From positions 3,725,524 to 3,789,523 of the forward strand of contig CP036434.1 of the NCBI GenBank assembly GCA_007751475.1: a stretch of DNA of 64,000 nt, in the 5' to 3' direction. Below the pieces are notes generated by a model. It was not told the origin of the DNA. It searched no databases and worked only from the letters and a program-made list of their open reading frames with translations. This stretch comes from Saltatorellus ferox. Its GTDB lineage: Bacteria > Planctomycetota > UBA1135 > GCA-002686595. The translations under genes and the position numbers were made by a program. Positions 34,806-43,882 of this stretch are shown in pieces. How positions within the stretch are numbered: the stretch's first letter is position 1; each line of letters starts with the position of its first letter.

Positions 34806-36206
34806 CTATCGAATCTGACTGGGGCGCGCCGCGCCGAGTTCGTCGAGCCGGTGGGTGAGGGTCTCCTTGAGCCTGGCCGCTAGCTCGGGCATCTCCTTCG
34901 CCAGGTCGGTCGACTCGCCGATGTCTTCGGCGAGATCGTAGAGTTCCAGCGAGTCGTCGTCGTAGCGGTGAATCAGCTTGTACTTCCCATCACGGATGGC
35001 GGAGCCCGGACGGTTCTCCTTGTGGAACGCCCAGTGGGGGTAGTGGAAGGTCAGGGGAGCGCGGGCGCCGTCTTGACCTTCGATCACCGGCTTCAGGGAG
35101 GCGCCATCGAGGACGTCGTCTGGCGCCAGAGTGACGCCCGTGGCGTCCAGGATCGTCGCCGTCAGGTCCATGGAGATCACGGGCGTGCGGTTGATCGTCC
35201 CCGCTTCGCTCACGCCCGGCCAGCGGATGATGAGCGGCACGCGGAGGCCTCCCTCGTAAAGATGGCCTTTTCCCTCGCGCAGCGGACGGTTGTCGGTGGC
35301 CCCGGACCAGCCGCCGTTGTCGCTCGTGAAGATGACCACGGTTTCGTTCGCGATCTCGAGCGCTTCGAGTTCGGCGAGCACGCGACCGAGGGCTCGGTCC
35401 GTCGCCTCGATCTGCGCCCCGTAGATCGCGTTCTTCAGACCTGGGCCCTCCTCGCCTTCGTACGCGGGAATCAGTTCCGCAGGCGCTTCGAACGGGTAGT
35501 GGGGGTTGTAGGTCCACAGGGTCACGAACATGGGCTGTTCGTGGTGCTCGCGCATCCACGAGATGGTCTCGTCGGCGAGGCGATCCGTCAGGTACTCGCC
35601 CTTCCTGCGCGGCTTCAGGGTCGGGATCCGATAGGGATCGAAGTAGGTCGGCGGGCCGCCGCGGCCGCAGCCGCCCACGTTCACGTCGAAGCCGTGCTGG
35701 TCGGGATAGAAGTCGGGGCCGCCCGTCGCGGGATCGTCGTCCTTCACGGCGGTTCCAGAGAGGTGCCACTTGCCGAAGAACCCTGTGGCATAGCCCGCTG
35801 CCTTGAGCCGCTCGGCCATCGTCAGCCTCGCGTGGGGCAGGATGTGCTCGACCACGGGCGGCTGAATCGTTCGATCTTCGGGCCAGAACCAGGGCGCGTC
35901 GTGTCCGTGCTGGAGGATGTTCAGCCGGGCGGGTGCCAGGCCCGTGATGAGCGCGGCGCGCGTCGGAGAACAGACCGGAGAGGCGGCGTAGGCGTCCGTG
36001 AAGCGAACGCCCTGGGACGCCAGGGCGTCCAGCTGCGGCGTGCGGAGCTTCCCGTTCCCCTGGCAGCCGAGGTCCATCCAGCCCATGTCGTCCGTCATGA
36101 TGAGGAGGACGTGGGGCCGCCCTGGTTCACCGGATGGCTGAGCCCAGGCGAGGGAGGACGAGGAGAGAGACAGGCAGACGCAGACGAGGAAGAGGGCTGG
36201 GTGCAT
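34806..36206 (-). CDS. Secreted type I sulfatase
   Basis: The ATG at 36206 begins a signal peptide ('MHPALFLVCVCLSLSSSSL'); total 466 residues. Residues in 'LIMTDDMGWMDLG' bind calcium. The site 'CSPTR' in 'SPVCSPTRAALITG' matches the C-x-P-x-R motif, whose Cys is turned into formylglycine by a maturation enzyme encoded elsewhere. 'KWHLSG' and 'TSDNGG' supply further active-site residues. It would cleave sulfate esters from polysaccharides or glycolipids outside the cell. It is divergent from the FG-GAP gene at 36399. Confidence 0.94.
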   Translation of the reverse strand: MHPALFLVCVCLSLSSSSLAWAQPSGEPGRPHVLLIMTDDMGWMDLGCQGNGKLRTPQLDALASQGVRFTDAYAASPVCSPTRAALITGLAPARLNILQHGHDAPWFWPEDRTIQPPVVEHILPHARLTMAERLKAAGYATGFFGKWHLSGTAVKDDDPATGGPDFYPDQHGFDVNVGGCGRGGPPTYFDPYRIPTLKPRRKGEYLTDRLADETISWMREHHEQPMFVTLWTYNPHYPFEAPAELIPAYEGEEGPGLKNAIYGAQIEATDRALGRVLAELEALEIANETVVIFTSDNGGWSGATDNRPLREGKGHLYEGGLRVPLIIRWPGVSEAGTINRTPVISMDLTATILDATGVTLAPDDVLDGASLKPVIEGQDGARAPLTFHYPHWAFHKENRPGSAIRDGKYKLIHRYDDDSLELYDLAEDIGESTDLAKEMPELAARLKETLTHRLDELGAARPSQIR

Positions 36207-36398
36207 GGTCCCAAGGTAGCGTCCAGCCAGGGGTCCAGGAGCGTTTCGCGGATGTGGGTTCTGTACAGTGACGAGGGTTCGCGGATTTTCTCGTCGTCGA
36301 AAGCTGCCGGGCAACGTGCCGAGGGTTCCGACCCATAGGCCGGGCGCTGGCCCGTCGGACCCACCTCCGCCACAGATCGAACACTCACCCTTCCCGTC

Positions 36399-37688
36399 AT
36401 GCTCTTGCTCACGGCCGCCTTCTTCGTCTTCTCCCCCGGGATCGCCCCGAAGCAAGCCAGCCCGCCGGAGGGGACTCGATTCGGGCGTTCGGTCCTGGCT
36501 CTCAGCGATCTGGATGGCGACGGCATCCGGGAGATCGCGGTGGGCGCCCCGAACGCGGACGGGAAGCGGGGCCTCGTGCTTGTGCTATCGGGCAAGACCC
36601 GAGAGATCCTCGCGACGTGGAGCGGCCCTGCGGCTAGGTCGACCTTCGGGCACACGCTACGTTCCGTCCAGGACGTGAATGGAGACGGAGTCGACGAGGT
36701 CCTCGTGGGCTTCGAGTTCTGGGAGCGCTGCGAGCTTCGTTCCGGCAAGGACGGCCAGCTCCTGCATGCGATGGATCGCGGCTGGAAGGAGGTCATTCCG
36801 GTGGGCGATTTCGACGGCGATGGAGCCGGTGACCTGCTCCTCACCACGGGCGTCCACTGGGAGGTGCGTTCGGGCCGGACGAACGAGCTCATCAACGACC
36901 GGTCCTATGCGCAGACCGGCGGCCGACTCGATCCCATCGGCGATGTGAACGGAGACGGCCTCGTCGACGGCGTGTACTTCGGGAAGAACGTCGTGCTGAT
37001 GCTCAGCGTGCGACCGGATCCCAAGGACTTCACCCTCACCAGCCCGTTCCCGACGAGGAGACCTTCGACGCTCCAGGACCTATGGCCGAGCGCGTTCGTC
37101 GGGCCTGACGGAGAGACGCTTCGGCCCGTGGGCGCCGCAGCAGCGGGCGACCTCGACGGGGATGGCCGCCAGGATCTCCTGGTCGCCCTGGTGGGGAAGA
37201 AGTCCGAATGCGTCGTCGGCCTCTCCCTCGAGAAACGCGCGGCCCCCCTGACGCGCGCCGAGCGCCTCGCCCCGGATCCGCTCTTCGGCGGCGACCCGAC
37301 CCTTGGTTACGCGATGCTGGGCGGCATCGACCTCGACGGGGACGGTCGCGACGACTTCGTCCTTGGCAATCCATCGCCACTTGGAGAAACCCAGGTCGTG
37401 GCCGTACCCGGGGTGGCGGATAAGCCCATCCGGCAGGGCAAGTGGCCTGACTTCCAGGGCGCCTGCTGGTTCGAGAATCTGGCCGACCACACCGCGACGT
37501 TCGGCGTCTCGCTGGCGGCGTTCGACGACGCAGACGGGGATGGAATCTGGGACGTGCTGGTGGGCCACAGCGATTGGTTCTGGACCGGCACGGTCTATCG
37601 CGGCAACTCGCTCCGCCTTCTTTCCGGTCGCACGGGAAGGGCCCTCTGGGTCGTCACCGAGGATCAGTACGACGAACTCGGAGGGTAG
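36399..37688 (+). CDS. Secreted FG-GAP / integrin-alpha-like repeat protein
   Basis: The product is 429 residues with a short N-terminal signal ('MLLLTAAFFVFSPG'). Seven calcium-loop motifs are visible: 'DLDGDGIREI', 'DVNGDGVDEV', 'DFDGDGAGDL', 'DVNGDGLVDG', 'DLDGDGRQDL', 'DLDGDGRDDF' and 'DADGDGIWDV', each inside an FG-GAP blade, consistent with one full beta-propeller. No catalytic or C-terminal sorting domain is seen. Probably a calcium-stabilised surface or adhesion protein. Confidence 0.85.
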   Translation: MLLLTAAFFVFSPGIAPKQASPPEGTRFGRSVLALSDLDGDGIREIAVGAPNADGKRGLVLVLSGKTREILATWSGPAARSTFGHTLRSVQDVNGDGVDEVLVGFEFWERCELRSGKDGQLLHAMDRGWKEVIPVGDFDGDGAGDLLLTTGVHWEVRSGRTNELINDRSYAQTGGRLDPIGDVNGDGLVDGVYFGKNVVLMLSVRPDPKDFTLTSPFPTRRPSTLQDLWPSAFVGPDGETLRPVGAAAAGDLDGDGRQDLLVALVGKKSECVVGLSLEKRAAPLTRAERLAPDPLFGGDPTLGYAMLGGIDLDGDGRDDFVLGNPSPLGETQVVAVPGVADKPIRQGKWPDFQGACWFENLADHTATFGVSLAAFDDADGDGIWDVLVGHSDWFWTGTVYRGNSLRLLSGRTGRALWVVTEDQYDELGG

Positions 37689-37748
37689 TCGTTCCAGCTC
37701 GCCAGAAGCGGCCAGGCGCAACCGGCCGATTCCCGTACCATCCCGGGC

Positions 37749-39251
37749 ATGATGCTTTCGGTTCGAATCGTGGCGGCGCTCTCGTGGGGCCTGATGCTCG
37801 CGGGCTGCCGCACCCCTGTCCCTTCCGCGCAGCCGCTCCTCCCCGAGCCGGCCCGGGAGTTCCGCGCCGCCTGGGTCGCGACGGTGTCCAACATCGACTG
37901 GCCCTCGAAGCCCGGCCTTCCGTCCGACGTGCAGAAGGCCGAAGCCCTCGCGATGCTCGATCGCATGGCAGCACTCCGCATGAACGCCGTGGTGCTCCAG
38001 GTCAGGCCGCACTGCGACGCGCTCTACGAGTCCACCCTCGAGCCGTGGTCGGCGTACCTGTCCGGTGCGGAGGGCGTGCCACCGGCCCCTTTCTACGATC
38101 CATTGTCCTTCTGGATCGAGGAGGCCCACGCGCGGGGCCTCGAGCTGCACGCGTGGTTCAATCCCTATCGCGCTGCTCACCCGGGCCGCCCCGGCCTCGC
38201 GGCCGCGACGTCGATCCTGAACCAGAGGCCCGAACTCGCGGTCACGCTCGGGACGCGCGGGTACCGGTGGCTCGACCCCGCGCTGGACGCTGTGCAGGAG
38301 CACTCACTGGCCGTGGTCCTCGACGTCGTCGAGCGCTACGACGTCGATGGCGTCCACTTCGACGACTACTTCTATCCCTACGCAAGCTACCACGACGGCC
38401 AGGACTTTCCGGATGAGCAAAGCTGGGACGCCTACGTGACGAGCGGCGGACGCCTCGACCGGGGCGACTGGCGGAGGGCCTCGGTGGACCGTTTCGTCGA
38501 GGACGTGTACCGCGGCATCAAGGAGGTGAAGCCGTGGGTGGAGTTCGGGATCAGCCCGTTCGGCATCTGGCGTCCTGCCCATCCGGAGGGAATCCAGGGC
38601 CTCGATCAGTACGCGGTCCTCTACGCCGACGCAAAGAAATGGCTGGAGAAGGGCTGGGTCGACTACTTCACCCCCCAGCTCTACTGGCCGATCGCGAAGA
38701 CGGCGCAGAGCTTCCCGCGCCTGCTCGCGTGGTGGAGCGAGCACAACCGCGAGGGGCGGCACCTGTGGCCCGGGCTCGCGATCAGTCGGATGAAAGGCGA
38801 ATCCGGAGCCACGGAGCTGGCGGGGGAGATTCTCATCGAGCGGGCCATGGAGCCGCAGTCCCCGGGCGTGTGCTTCTTCAGCATGCGTCACCTGATGCGG
38901 GAGGACTCGCCGCTCGGCGTGAGGCTCCTGGACGACCTGTTCGCGGAGGGCGCTCTGATCCCGGCGTCGCCCTGGCTGGGGGCGAGGGTTCCCTCGCGGC
39001 CGAAGAGCACCGTCGATGCTGCGGGCGTGGACCTGATCCCCGGGAGCGAAGCGGACGTCGTTTGCCACTGGATCGTTCAGTGGGAGATCGGCGACCGATG
39101 GCGCACCCGGATCCTGCCCGGTTCGAGGGAGCGGTGGGAGTGGCCGAGTCCACCGGACCGGGTGGCCGTTCGCGCCGTGGGGCGTTCGAGGGTGGTGGGA
39201 CCGCCCGTCGTGACCCGCGTGACGGGTCAACGCGTCATGGCTGAAACCTGA
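37749..39251 (+). CDS. GH10-like (DUF187) family glycoside hydrolase lipoprotein
   Basis: The product is 500 residues, beginning with a lipoprotein signal whose lipobox is 'LAGC'. The barrel matches the GHL10/DUF187 family: 'EFRAAWVATVSNIDWPSKPG' near residue 40, 'MNAVVLQVRPHCDALY', 'LHAWFNPYRA', 'VDGVHFDDYFYP' (an acidic active-site loop) and 'FGISPFGIWRP'. The C-terminal ~70 residues form a separate, probably beta-rich domain. Related proteins act on cell-wall or exported glycans. No operon partner is evident. Confidence 0.87.
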   Translation: MMLSVRIVAALSWGLMLAGCRTPVPSAQPLLPEPAREFRAAWVATVSNIDWPSKPGLPSDVQKAEALAMLDRMAALRMNAVVLQVRPHCDALYESTLEPWSAYLSGAEGVPPAPFYDPLSFWIEEAHARGLELHAWFNPYRAAHPGRPGLAAATSILNQRPELAVTLGTRGYRWLDPALDAVQEHSLAVVLDVVERYDVDGVHFDDYFYPYASYHDGQDFPDEQSWDAYVTSGGRLDRGDWRRASVDRFVEDVYRGIKEVKPWVEFGISPFGIWRPAHPEGIQGLDQYAVLYADAKKWLEKGWVDYFTPQLYWPIAKTAQSFPRLLAWWSEHNREGRHLWPGLAISRMKGESGATELAGEILIERAMEPQSPGVCFFSMRHLMREDSPLGVRLLDDLFAEGALIPASPWLGARVPSRPKSTVDAAGVDLIPGSEADVVCHWIVQWEIGDRWRTRILPGSRERWEWPSPPDRVAVRAVGRSRVVGPPVVTRVTGQRVMAET

Positions 39252-39352
39252 GCAGGTGTAAGAGTCCGCGCATCCTGTTTCGTGCCACGGGCGGGCTGAG
39301 TATGGTGCCAGGACCACTCTCCGCCCGAATTCCAGACGAACCCGAGGTCACC

Positions 39353-40669
39353 TTGCCCATCACCAGAAGAGTCTCACGTCGCCAGTTCCTCCATGCCACT
39401 GGCGTGGCCGCCGCAGCCCCGATGGTGGTTCCAAGGGCCATCGGCACGAGCTCGATCGAAACCCTGAACGTCGCCTGCGTGGGCGTGGGCGGCATGGGCG
39501 CGGGTGACCTCAGCGCCACCGCCAGCGGCAAGAACGTCCGCATCGTCGCGCTCTGTGACGTCGACTCCAACCATCTGGGCAGCGCGGCGAAGGACCATGC
39601 AGGCGCCAGGACCTTCCGGGACTACCGCAGGATGCTCGACGCGATGGACAAGGACATCGACGCCGTCGTGGTGGCGACGCCCGATCACATGCACGGATCG
39701 ATCGCGCTCGCCGCGATGGGGCTCGGCAAGCACGTCTACTGCCAGAAGCCCATCGCCCACAACCTGCACGAGTGCCGCGAGATGGCGGCCCTGGCGGCGG
39801 ACACGGGCGTGGTGACCCAGATGGGCACGCAGATCCACAGCCACACGGCCTACCGCACCGCCGTCGCGGCGCTGCGAACGGGCGTGATCGGCAAGGTTCA
39901 AGAAGCGCACCTGTGGGTGAGGAAGTCGTGGGGCGGCGACGTCGCCGGACGCCCGGACAAGTCGGACGTCGTCCCGGATCACCTGGACTGGGATCTCTGG
40001 CTCGGCGTCGCCAAGGAGCGGCCGTACGTGGACGGCCTGTACCACCCGTCCCAGTGGCGGCGCTGGCTCGATTTCGGCAGCGGCACCCTGGGCGATATGG
40101 GTTGCCACATCTTCGACCCGGTGTTCGCGGCGCTCGGCATCGGCGCGCCCAAAAGCGTGACCTCCCACGGCCCCGCGCACTTCCAGGAGATGTTCGCGCC
40201 CAACGGCGACTTCCTCTACGAGTTCCCGGGCACGGACCAGACGGCCGAAACGATCCAGTTCCGCTGGACCGACGGGGATGCCGAGATCGCGACCGAGAAG
40301 GCGCAGCTCCCGGAGGGCGAGACCCTGCCCGGCGCTGGCTCCTTCCTCGTCGGCGAGAAGGGCGTCATGGTGATTCCCCACTGGGCGGCGCCGCGCTTCT
40401 ACTCGAACGGAGAGAAGATGGACGTCGAGATCGAAACGCTCCCGAGCAAGGAGCACCGCAACGAGTGGACGGACGCGTGCCGCGGAGAGGGCGAAACCTC
40501 GACCCCTTTCTCCTACGCCTGCCCGCTGACGGAGGCCGTCCTCCTGGGAACGGTCGCGGGCCACTTCCCGGGCCAGAAACTGAGCTGGAACTCGGAGGCA
40601 ATGGAGTTCGACCACTACCTCGCGACGGCGCTCACGCAGCGCATCTACCGGAAGGGCTGGCAGGTCTAG
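39353..40669 (+). CDS. Tat-exported Gfo/Idh/MocA-family oxidoreductase (copy 1)
   Basis: The start chosen is TTG 39353, preceded by GAGGT, giving a twin-arginine signal 'RRVSRRQFLHATGVAAAA'; ATG 39302 would add 17 residues. The product is 438 residues. The Rossmann motif is 'ACVGVGGMGAG', the conserved mid-domain lysine lies in 'HVYCQKPIAHNL', and the second domain contains 'RKSWGGDV' and 'LDFGSGTLGDMGCHIFDP'. These exported NAD(P)-dependent enzymes usually hold a tightly bound cofactor and act on sugars or inositols. Planctomycetes carry many copies. The downstream gene is convergent. Confidence 0.9.
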   Translation: MPITRRVSRRQFLHATGVAAAAPMVVPRAIGTSSIETLNVACVGVGGMGAGDLSATASGKNVRIVALCDVDSNHLGSAAKDHAGARTFRDYRRMLDAMDKDIDAVVVATPDHMHGSIALAAMGLGKHVYCQKPIAHNLHECREMAALAADTGVVTQMGTQIHSHTAYRTAVAALRTGVIGKVQEAHLWVRKSWGGDVAGRPDKSDVVPDHLDWDLWLGVAKERPYVDGLYHPSQWRRWLDFGSGTLGDMGCHIFDPVFAALGIGAPKSVTSHGPAHFQEMFAPNGDFLYEFPGTDQTAETIQFRWTDGDAEIATEKAQLPEGETLPGAGSFLVGEKGVMVIPHWAAPRFYSNGEKMDVEIETLPSKEHRNEWTDACRGEGETSTPFSYACPLTEAVLLGTVAGHFPGQKLSWNSEAMEFDHYLATALTQRIYRKGWQV

Positions 40670-40718
40670 CCTCGATGACGGCAGCGCGGAGCCGCTTCCG
40701 AGGGGCTCCTGATTTCCT

Positions 40719-41693
40719 TCAGGGAGCAGGCGTGGCTCCGCCCAGGACTGCTGCGAATTTCGCCGTGTCGACGTTGCCGCCGCAGAGCGTGAACGCACTC
40801 CGCTGCCCTCGCTGCGCCGCCGTCTCCGACAGTAGCCCCGCCAGGGCCACGGCCCCGGCGGGCTCGGCGACGTTGTGGGTGGTTCGGAAGATCAGGCGCA
40901 TCGCATCGGCGGCCTCGTCGTCTGCGACTTCGATGATCCGTGCGGCGCCCTTGATCATCGCCGCGATCGCGTCCGCGTCCGGGACCCGGCACGCCACGCC
41001 GTCGACGAACGTATCGGCCGACTCGGTGGTCACGACGTGCCCAGCTTCGACCGACAGGCGTGTCGCCGGCGCAGCATTCGATACCACGCCCACGATGGCG
41101 GTATCGAGGCGGAGCAGATCACGGACCGCGATCATCGCACTGATGCCCGATCCCATCCCTACCGGGACGTATACCGTGTCCAGTGGGCCAGCGGCGTCGA
41201 ACATCTCGCGCGCGTACGTCGCGACGCCCATGACGAGGTCGCGGTGGAACGGTGGGACGGATTCGAGTCCACGTTCAGCGGCGACCCGCATCGATTCCTC
41301 TCGCGCCTCCTGGAAGTCGCGACCGTGCTCGACGACCTCGGCACCGAGTGCCCGCATCGCGGCGTTCTTCTCGATGCTATTGCCGTGCGGTACGTAGATG
41401 ACGACCCTGCGGCCGTACTCGCGTCCGGCGAAGGCCAGGCTCTGCCCGTGATTGCCGCGCGTCGCGCTGATCACCCCGGTGACTTCGGGGCGATTCGAGA
41501 CCAGCTTGTGGAGGTAGACGAGGCCGCCGCGAACTTTGAATGCCCCGACGGGCGTGTGGTTCTCGTGCTTCACCACGACGGTCGAGCCCGCTGCTTCGCT
41601 GAGCATCGGCCACTGGTACTGCGGGGTCGGCGGAACGTGCCGCCGGACGACTTCCGTTGCGTGATCGAGTTCTTCGAGGGAGAAGGGGTGCAT
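40719..41693 (-). CDS. PLP-dependent threonine/serine dehydratase-like ammonia-lyase
   Basis: The ATG at 41693 gives 324 residues, the size of single-domain (catabolic) threonine dehydratase or hydroxyaspartate ammonia-lyase. The PLP lysine lies in 'HTPVGAFKVRGG'. Other sites are 'SATRGNHGQSLAFAG' (substrate/phosphate loop), 'PVGMGSGISAM' (phosphate-binding) and 'TLCGGNVD' at the C-terminus. There is no ACT regulatory domain. It deaminates a hydroxy-amino acid in the cytoplasm; the exact substrate cannot be told from motifs. Confidence 0.88.
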   Translation of the reverse strand: MHPFSLEELDHATEVVRRHVPPTPQYQWPMLSEAAGSTVVVKHENHTPVGAFKVRGGLVYLHKLVSNRPEVTGVISATRGNHGQSLAFAGREYGRRVVIYVPHGNSIEKNAAMRALGAEVVEHGRDFQEAREESMRVAAERGLESVPPFHRDLVMGVATYAREMFDAAGPLDTVYVPVGMGSGISAMIAVRDLLRLDTAIVGVVSNAAPATRLSVEAGHVVTTESADTFVDGVACRVPDADAIAAMIKGAARIIEVADDEAADAMRLIFRTTHNVAEPAGAVALAGLLSETAAQRGQRSAFTLCGGNVDTAKFAAVLGGATPAP

Positions 41694-41786
41694 GGACGGA
41701 GCATGGCCGATGGACGGCGGCTCCAACAAAGGGAAACCGCTCCCTCTTGGGCATGAGGCCACACCGTGCCGCAGCTCCTACCCGCC

Positions 41787-43724
41787 TCAGCCGAGTTCGA
41801 GAAGACCGGCCTCGGTCTCCCATGCCGATGACAGCTCGGCGAGGCGTTCCGTGTTGGCGTTGAGCTCGCGGCCGAGTTCGTTGCTGCGCACGCCGTCCTT
41901 CCAGGTCTCGGGCAGCTCCAGTTCCCCGGTGATCACGGCGTTGCGGCTCTCCAGAGCATCGATCTCCGTCTCGAGTGCCTGCACGATCTTCTTCTGCTTC
42001 TGAACGTTGAGGCGCGGCGGATTCGCCTTCTGCAAAGCTGGCTGGCCGGACTTACCCGCGGGTTTGCCTTCGGACCTGGCGGCTGCCCCGTCGCCGACCG
42101 TGAGGGCGGCGCGCGCCGAAGCGGCGTTCGTCTTGTGGAGGTAGAACTCGTAGTCACCAAGGTACGGCGTGAGCCGGCCCCCAGCCGTGTGTATGACCTT
42201 GTTCGCGAGGCTCTTGATGAAGTGCACGTCGTGGCTGATGAAGACCAGCGTGCCTTCGAACTGGGTCATCGCCGCGACGAGCGCATCGATGCTGGAGATG
42301 TCGAGGTGCGTCGTCGGCTCGTCCATCAGCAGGAGGTTCGGCGGATCGAGCAACAGCTTCACGAGGGCGAGCCGGCTCTTCTCGCCGCCGCTCAAGACCT
42401 CGATCCGCTTGAAGACCGAGTCGCCCGAGAAGAGGAACGACCCGAGCAGGGTGCGCACGGCCTGCTCCGTCACCTTGGCCTCGGTGTCCATCGCTTCCTC
42501 GAGCACCGTCCGCCCGGGCTTCAGCATCTCGACACGATACTGCGAGTAGTAGCCGGCAGAGACGTTGTGGCCGAGGCCGCGCTCGCCCCGGTCCGGCTTG
42601 AGCTTGTCGGCGAGGAGCTTCAGGAGCGTCGACTTTCCCGCGCCGTTAGGGCCGACGAGCACGATGCGCTCACCGCGCTGGACCTCGAGGTCGACGCCGC
42701 GATAGATCCTGTTCTCGCCGTAGCCAAAGTGGACCTGATCGAGCCAGATCACCTTCTGGCCGCTGCGGGGCGGCTGGGGGAAGCGAAAGCCGACCTTCTT
42801 GTCGTCGCTCTCCGGTGCCTCAAGCACGTCCATGCGCTCGATCTGACGAAGCTTGCTCTGCGCCTGGGCGGCCTTGGTCGCCTTGGCCTTGAAGCGATCG
42901 ACGAACGCCTGCAGGTGAGCGATCTCCTTCTGTTGTGTCCTGTAGGCAGCGAGGTGCTGCGCGTCGGCCGCCTCGCGTTGCTTGAGGAACTTCGTGTAGT
43001 TCCCGGTGTAGCGGACCAGCTTCTGGTGGCGGATCTCGACGATGGCGGTGGCGAGCGCGTCGAGGAACTCGCGGTCGTGGGAGATGACGAGGATCGCCCC
43101 GGGGTAGCCCTTGAGGTAGCCCTGAAACCACAGCAGCGACTCGAGGTCGAGGTGGTTCGTCGGCTCGTCGAGCATCAGGAGATCGGGCTCCTGCGTCAGC
43201 AGTCTGGCCAGGTGGGCCCGCATGACCCAGCCACCGCTCAACGTGCGGGCGGGGCGGTCGAGATCCGAGTCCCGGAAGCCGAGGCCGCTGAGGATCTGCT
43301 TGGCCTTGGCTTCGACGAAGTAGCCGTTGAGCTCGTTGTAGCGCTCGTGTACGTCGTCGTGCCCGGCTTCGTCGTGTCCTCCCTCGCCCTCCTGCGTCCC
43401 GTCGGGATGCTTCTGCTCCCGCGCCTTGATGAGGCGGTGCATGCGAACGAAATCGTCGGTGATGGCGAGGGCGATCTCGAGCACGGTCTCCTCGCCGACC
43501 GGCGCGCTCTCCTGCGGCAAGTACCCGATGACCGTGTCGCGCTCGATGCTGACCCGCCCCTCGTCCGCCGCCTCCTCCCCGAGAATCAGCGAGAACAGGG
43601 TCGACTTACCGGCCCCGTTCGGCCCCACGAGGCCGATGCGGTCGCCGCGGTTGACCTGCAGCGCCGCAGCCGCAAAAAGGGTGCGGCTTCCGTAGGACTT
43701 GGTGATGCCGTTGAGGGTCAACAT
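41787..43724 (-). CDS. ABC-F family ATPase (Uup/EttA-like) with C-terminal coiled coil
   Basis: The ATG at 43724 gives 645 residues. Two ABC modules are present: Walker A 'GPNGAGKST' in both, signatures 'LSGGWVMRAHLARLL' and 'LSGGEKSRLALVKLL', Walker B 'LLMLDEPTNHLD' and 'LLMDEPTTHLD'. Between them is the long P-site tRNA interaction linker ('QREAADAQHLAAYRTQQKE', 'KAKATKAAQAQSKLRQ'). The first module has a charged insert (E, G, H, D-rich) near residue 130. The C-terminal ~65 residues form a coiled coil as in Uup. It lacks membrane helices; ABC-F proteins act on the ribosome in the cytoplasm. Confidence 0.93.
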   Translation of the reverse strand: MLTLNGITKSYGSRTLFAAAALQVNRGDRIGLVGPNGAGKSTLFSLILGEEAADEGRVSIERDTVIGYLPQESAPVGEETVLEIALAITDDFVRMHRLIKAREQKHPDGTQEGEGGHDEAGHDDVHERYNELNGYFVEAKAKQILSGLGFRDSDLDRPARTLSGGWVMRAHLARLLTQEPDLLMLDEPTNHLDLESLLWFQGYLKGYPGAILVISHDREFLDALATAIVEIRHQKLVRYTGNYTKFLKQREAADAQHLAAYRTQQKEIAHLQAFVDRFKAKATKAAQAQSKLRQIERMDVLEAPESDDKKVGFRFPQPPRSGQKVIWLDQVHFGYGENRIYRGVDLEVQRGERIVLVGPNGAGKSTLLKLLADKLKPDRGERGLGHNVSAGYYSQYRVEMLKPGRTVLEEAMDTEAKVTEQAVRTLLGSFLFSGDSVFKRIEVLSGGEKSRLALVKLLLDPPNLLLMDEPTTHLDISSIDALVAAMTQFEGTLVFISHDVHFIKSLANKVIHTAGGRLTPYLGDYEFYLHKTNAASARAALTVGDGAAARSEGKPAGKSGQPALQKANPPRLNVQKQKKIVQALETEIDALESRNAVITGELELPETWKDGVRSNELGRELNANTERLAELSSAWETEAGLLELG

Positions 43725-43810
43725 GGGAGGGGAGTATGCCGGTGGCCTCCACGAATGACCATGCAAACCAGAGCGCCGACTCGAGCGAGCGAGCAACCCC
43801 GTCTCGATTC

Positions 43811-43838
43811 GCTTCGCGGGTTCGCTCACCGGATGCTC
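43811..43838. repeat. Degenerate fragment of the 21820-22027 element interior
   Basis: This 28-bp stretch matches 21903-21930 at 24 of 28 positions by eye (shared GCTTCGCGGG and ATGCTC). It lies between the ABC-F start (43724) and a secreted-protein stop (43883). The ends of the element are not recognisable here, so it is at best a relic; it could also be chance in GC-rich DNA. Confidence 0.25.
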
Positions 43839-43882
43839 ACCGAATGCCCGCCGGGCCCCCAGGAGCCAGCGCCACAGAGCCC